The position numbers and the translations under genes were made by a program. Positions 63,972 to 64,000 of a stretch of 64,000 nt of DNA are shown here, piece after piece; the first letter of the stretch is position 1, and each line of letters opens with the position of its first letter. The DNA is from Bacillota bacterium. Lineage in GTDB: Bacteria; Bacillota; Clostridia; Acetivibrionales; DSM-1351. The notes below the pieces were generated by a model. It was not told where the DNA came from. It saw only the letters and a list, made by a program, of their open reading frames with translations, and made no database searches. The DNA is taken from positions 25,659-89,658 of the forward strand of contig JAEWMS010000023.1 of assembly GCA_023393115.1 (NCBI GenBank), given 5' to 3'.

Positions 63972-64000
63972 AATCAAAACCCCTTCCCTGATAGATTTTT

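Overview
The window comes from a low-GC, Gram-positive, spore-forming clostridium. The evidence is an alpha/beta-type SASP, a YtxC-like sporulation protein, AGGAGG-type ribosome binding sites, SLH-domain surface anchoring, and repeated pairing of sugar ABC transporters with YesM/YesN-type two-component systems. The style fits a plant-polysaccharide-degrading Ruminiclostridium (Clostridium cellulolyticum group). That placement is an inference; no rRNA or other taxonomic marker is present. No tRNA, rRNA, insertion sequence or CRISPR array was seen.

Layout. 1-12 kb: a carbohydrate-uptake locus on the minus strand. It has a GntR/FCD regulator, two solute-binding lipoproteins, two LplB/LplC-type permeases, a YesN/YesM pair, a decayed LacI repressor and a DUF5060/DUF4038-type glycoside hydrolase. 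12-20 kb: a compact acyl-metabolism cluster with a PaaK-like ligase, two paralogous condensation-fold proteins, a free ACP, a KAS III, an SDR reductase, an APH-fold kinase and a 4HBT thioesterase. 20-24 kb: a chemoreceptor, a cytidylate-kinase-like protein and a broken MFS exporter remnant.

24-47 kb: the most unusual region, one long minus-strand array. In transcription order it encodes a KamA-family radical SAM aminomutase that keeps its PLP lysine and two lysine-binding aspartates, a D-Ala-D-Ala-ligase-like ATP-grasp enzyme, an orphan amino-acid-type binding lipoprotein, an HlyD/NHLM adaptor, a C39 peptidase ABC exporter (PCAT), a second NHLM-type ABC exporter, a sensor-MFS fusion, a second orphan binding protein, a 61-residue double-glycine-leader peptide, and a 3309-residue Calx-beta/SLH surface protein. 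I read it as a ribosomally synthesised peptide system whose tailoring pair could make a beta-amino acid and ligate it. That function is inferred. Two 9-bp direct repeats 21 bp apart upstream of the array resemble a LytTR-type operator, and a perfect 52-bp palindrome sits between the peptide gene and the giant gene.

47-56 kb: a second sugar locus with an Rbs/Mgl-type ABC transporter (binding protein, permease, double ATPase), a sensor-associated sugar-binding lipoprotein and a YesM/YesN-type pair. Both sugar loci carry direct repeats with about a 22-bp period just upstream of transporter promoters, which are candidate response-regulator sites. 56-64 kb: housekeeping and sporulation genes, including a P-loop/Asp23 fusion, YtxC, a DUF6873-like protein, DUF378, SASP, an AI-2E-family permease, a small zinc-ribbon protein, YebC, YigZ/IMPACT and a variant Nudix protein. 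A structured repeat of about 100 bp occurs in two full copies and one half copy, each ending at the ribosome binding site of a gene for an exported or membrane protein.
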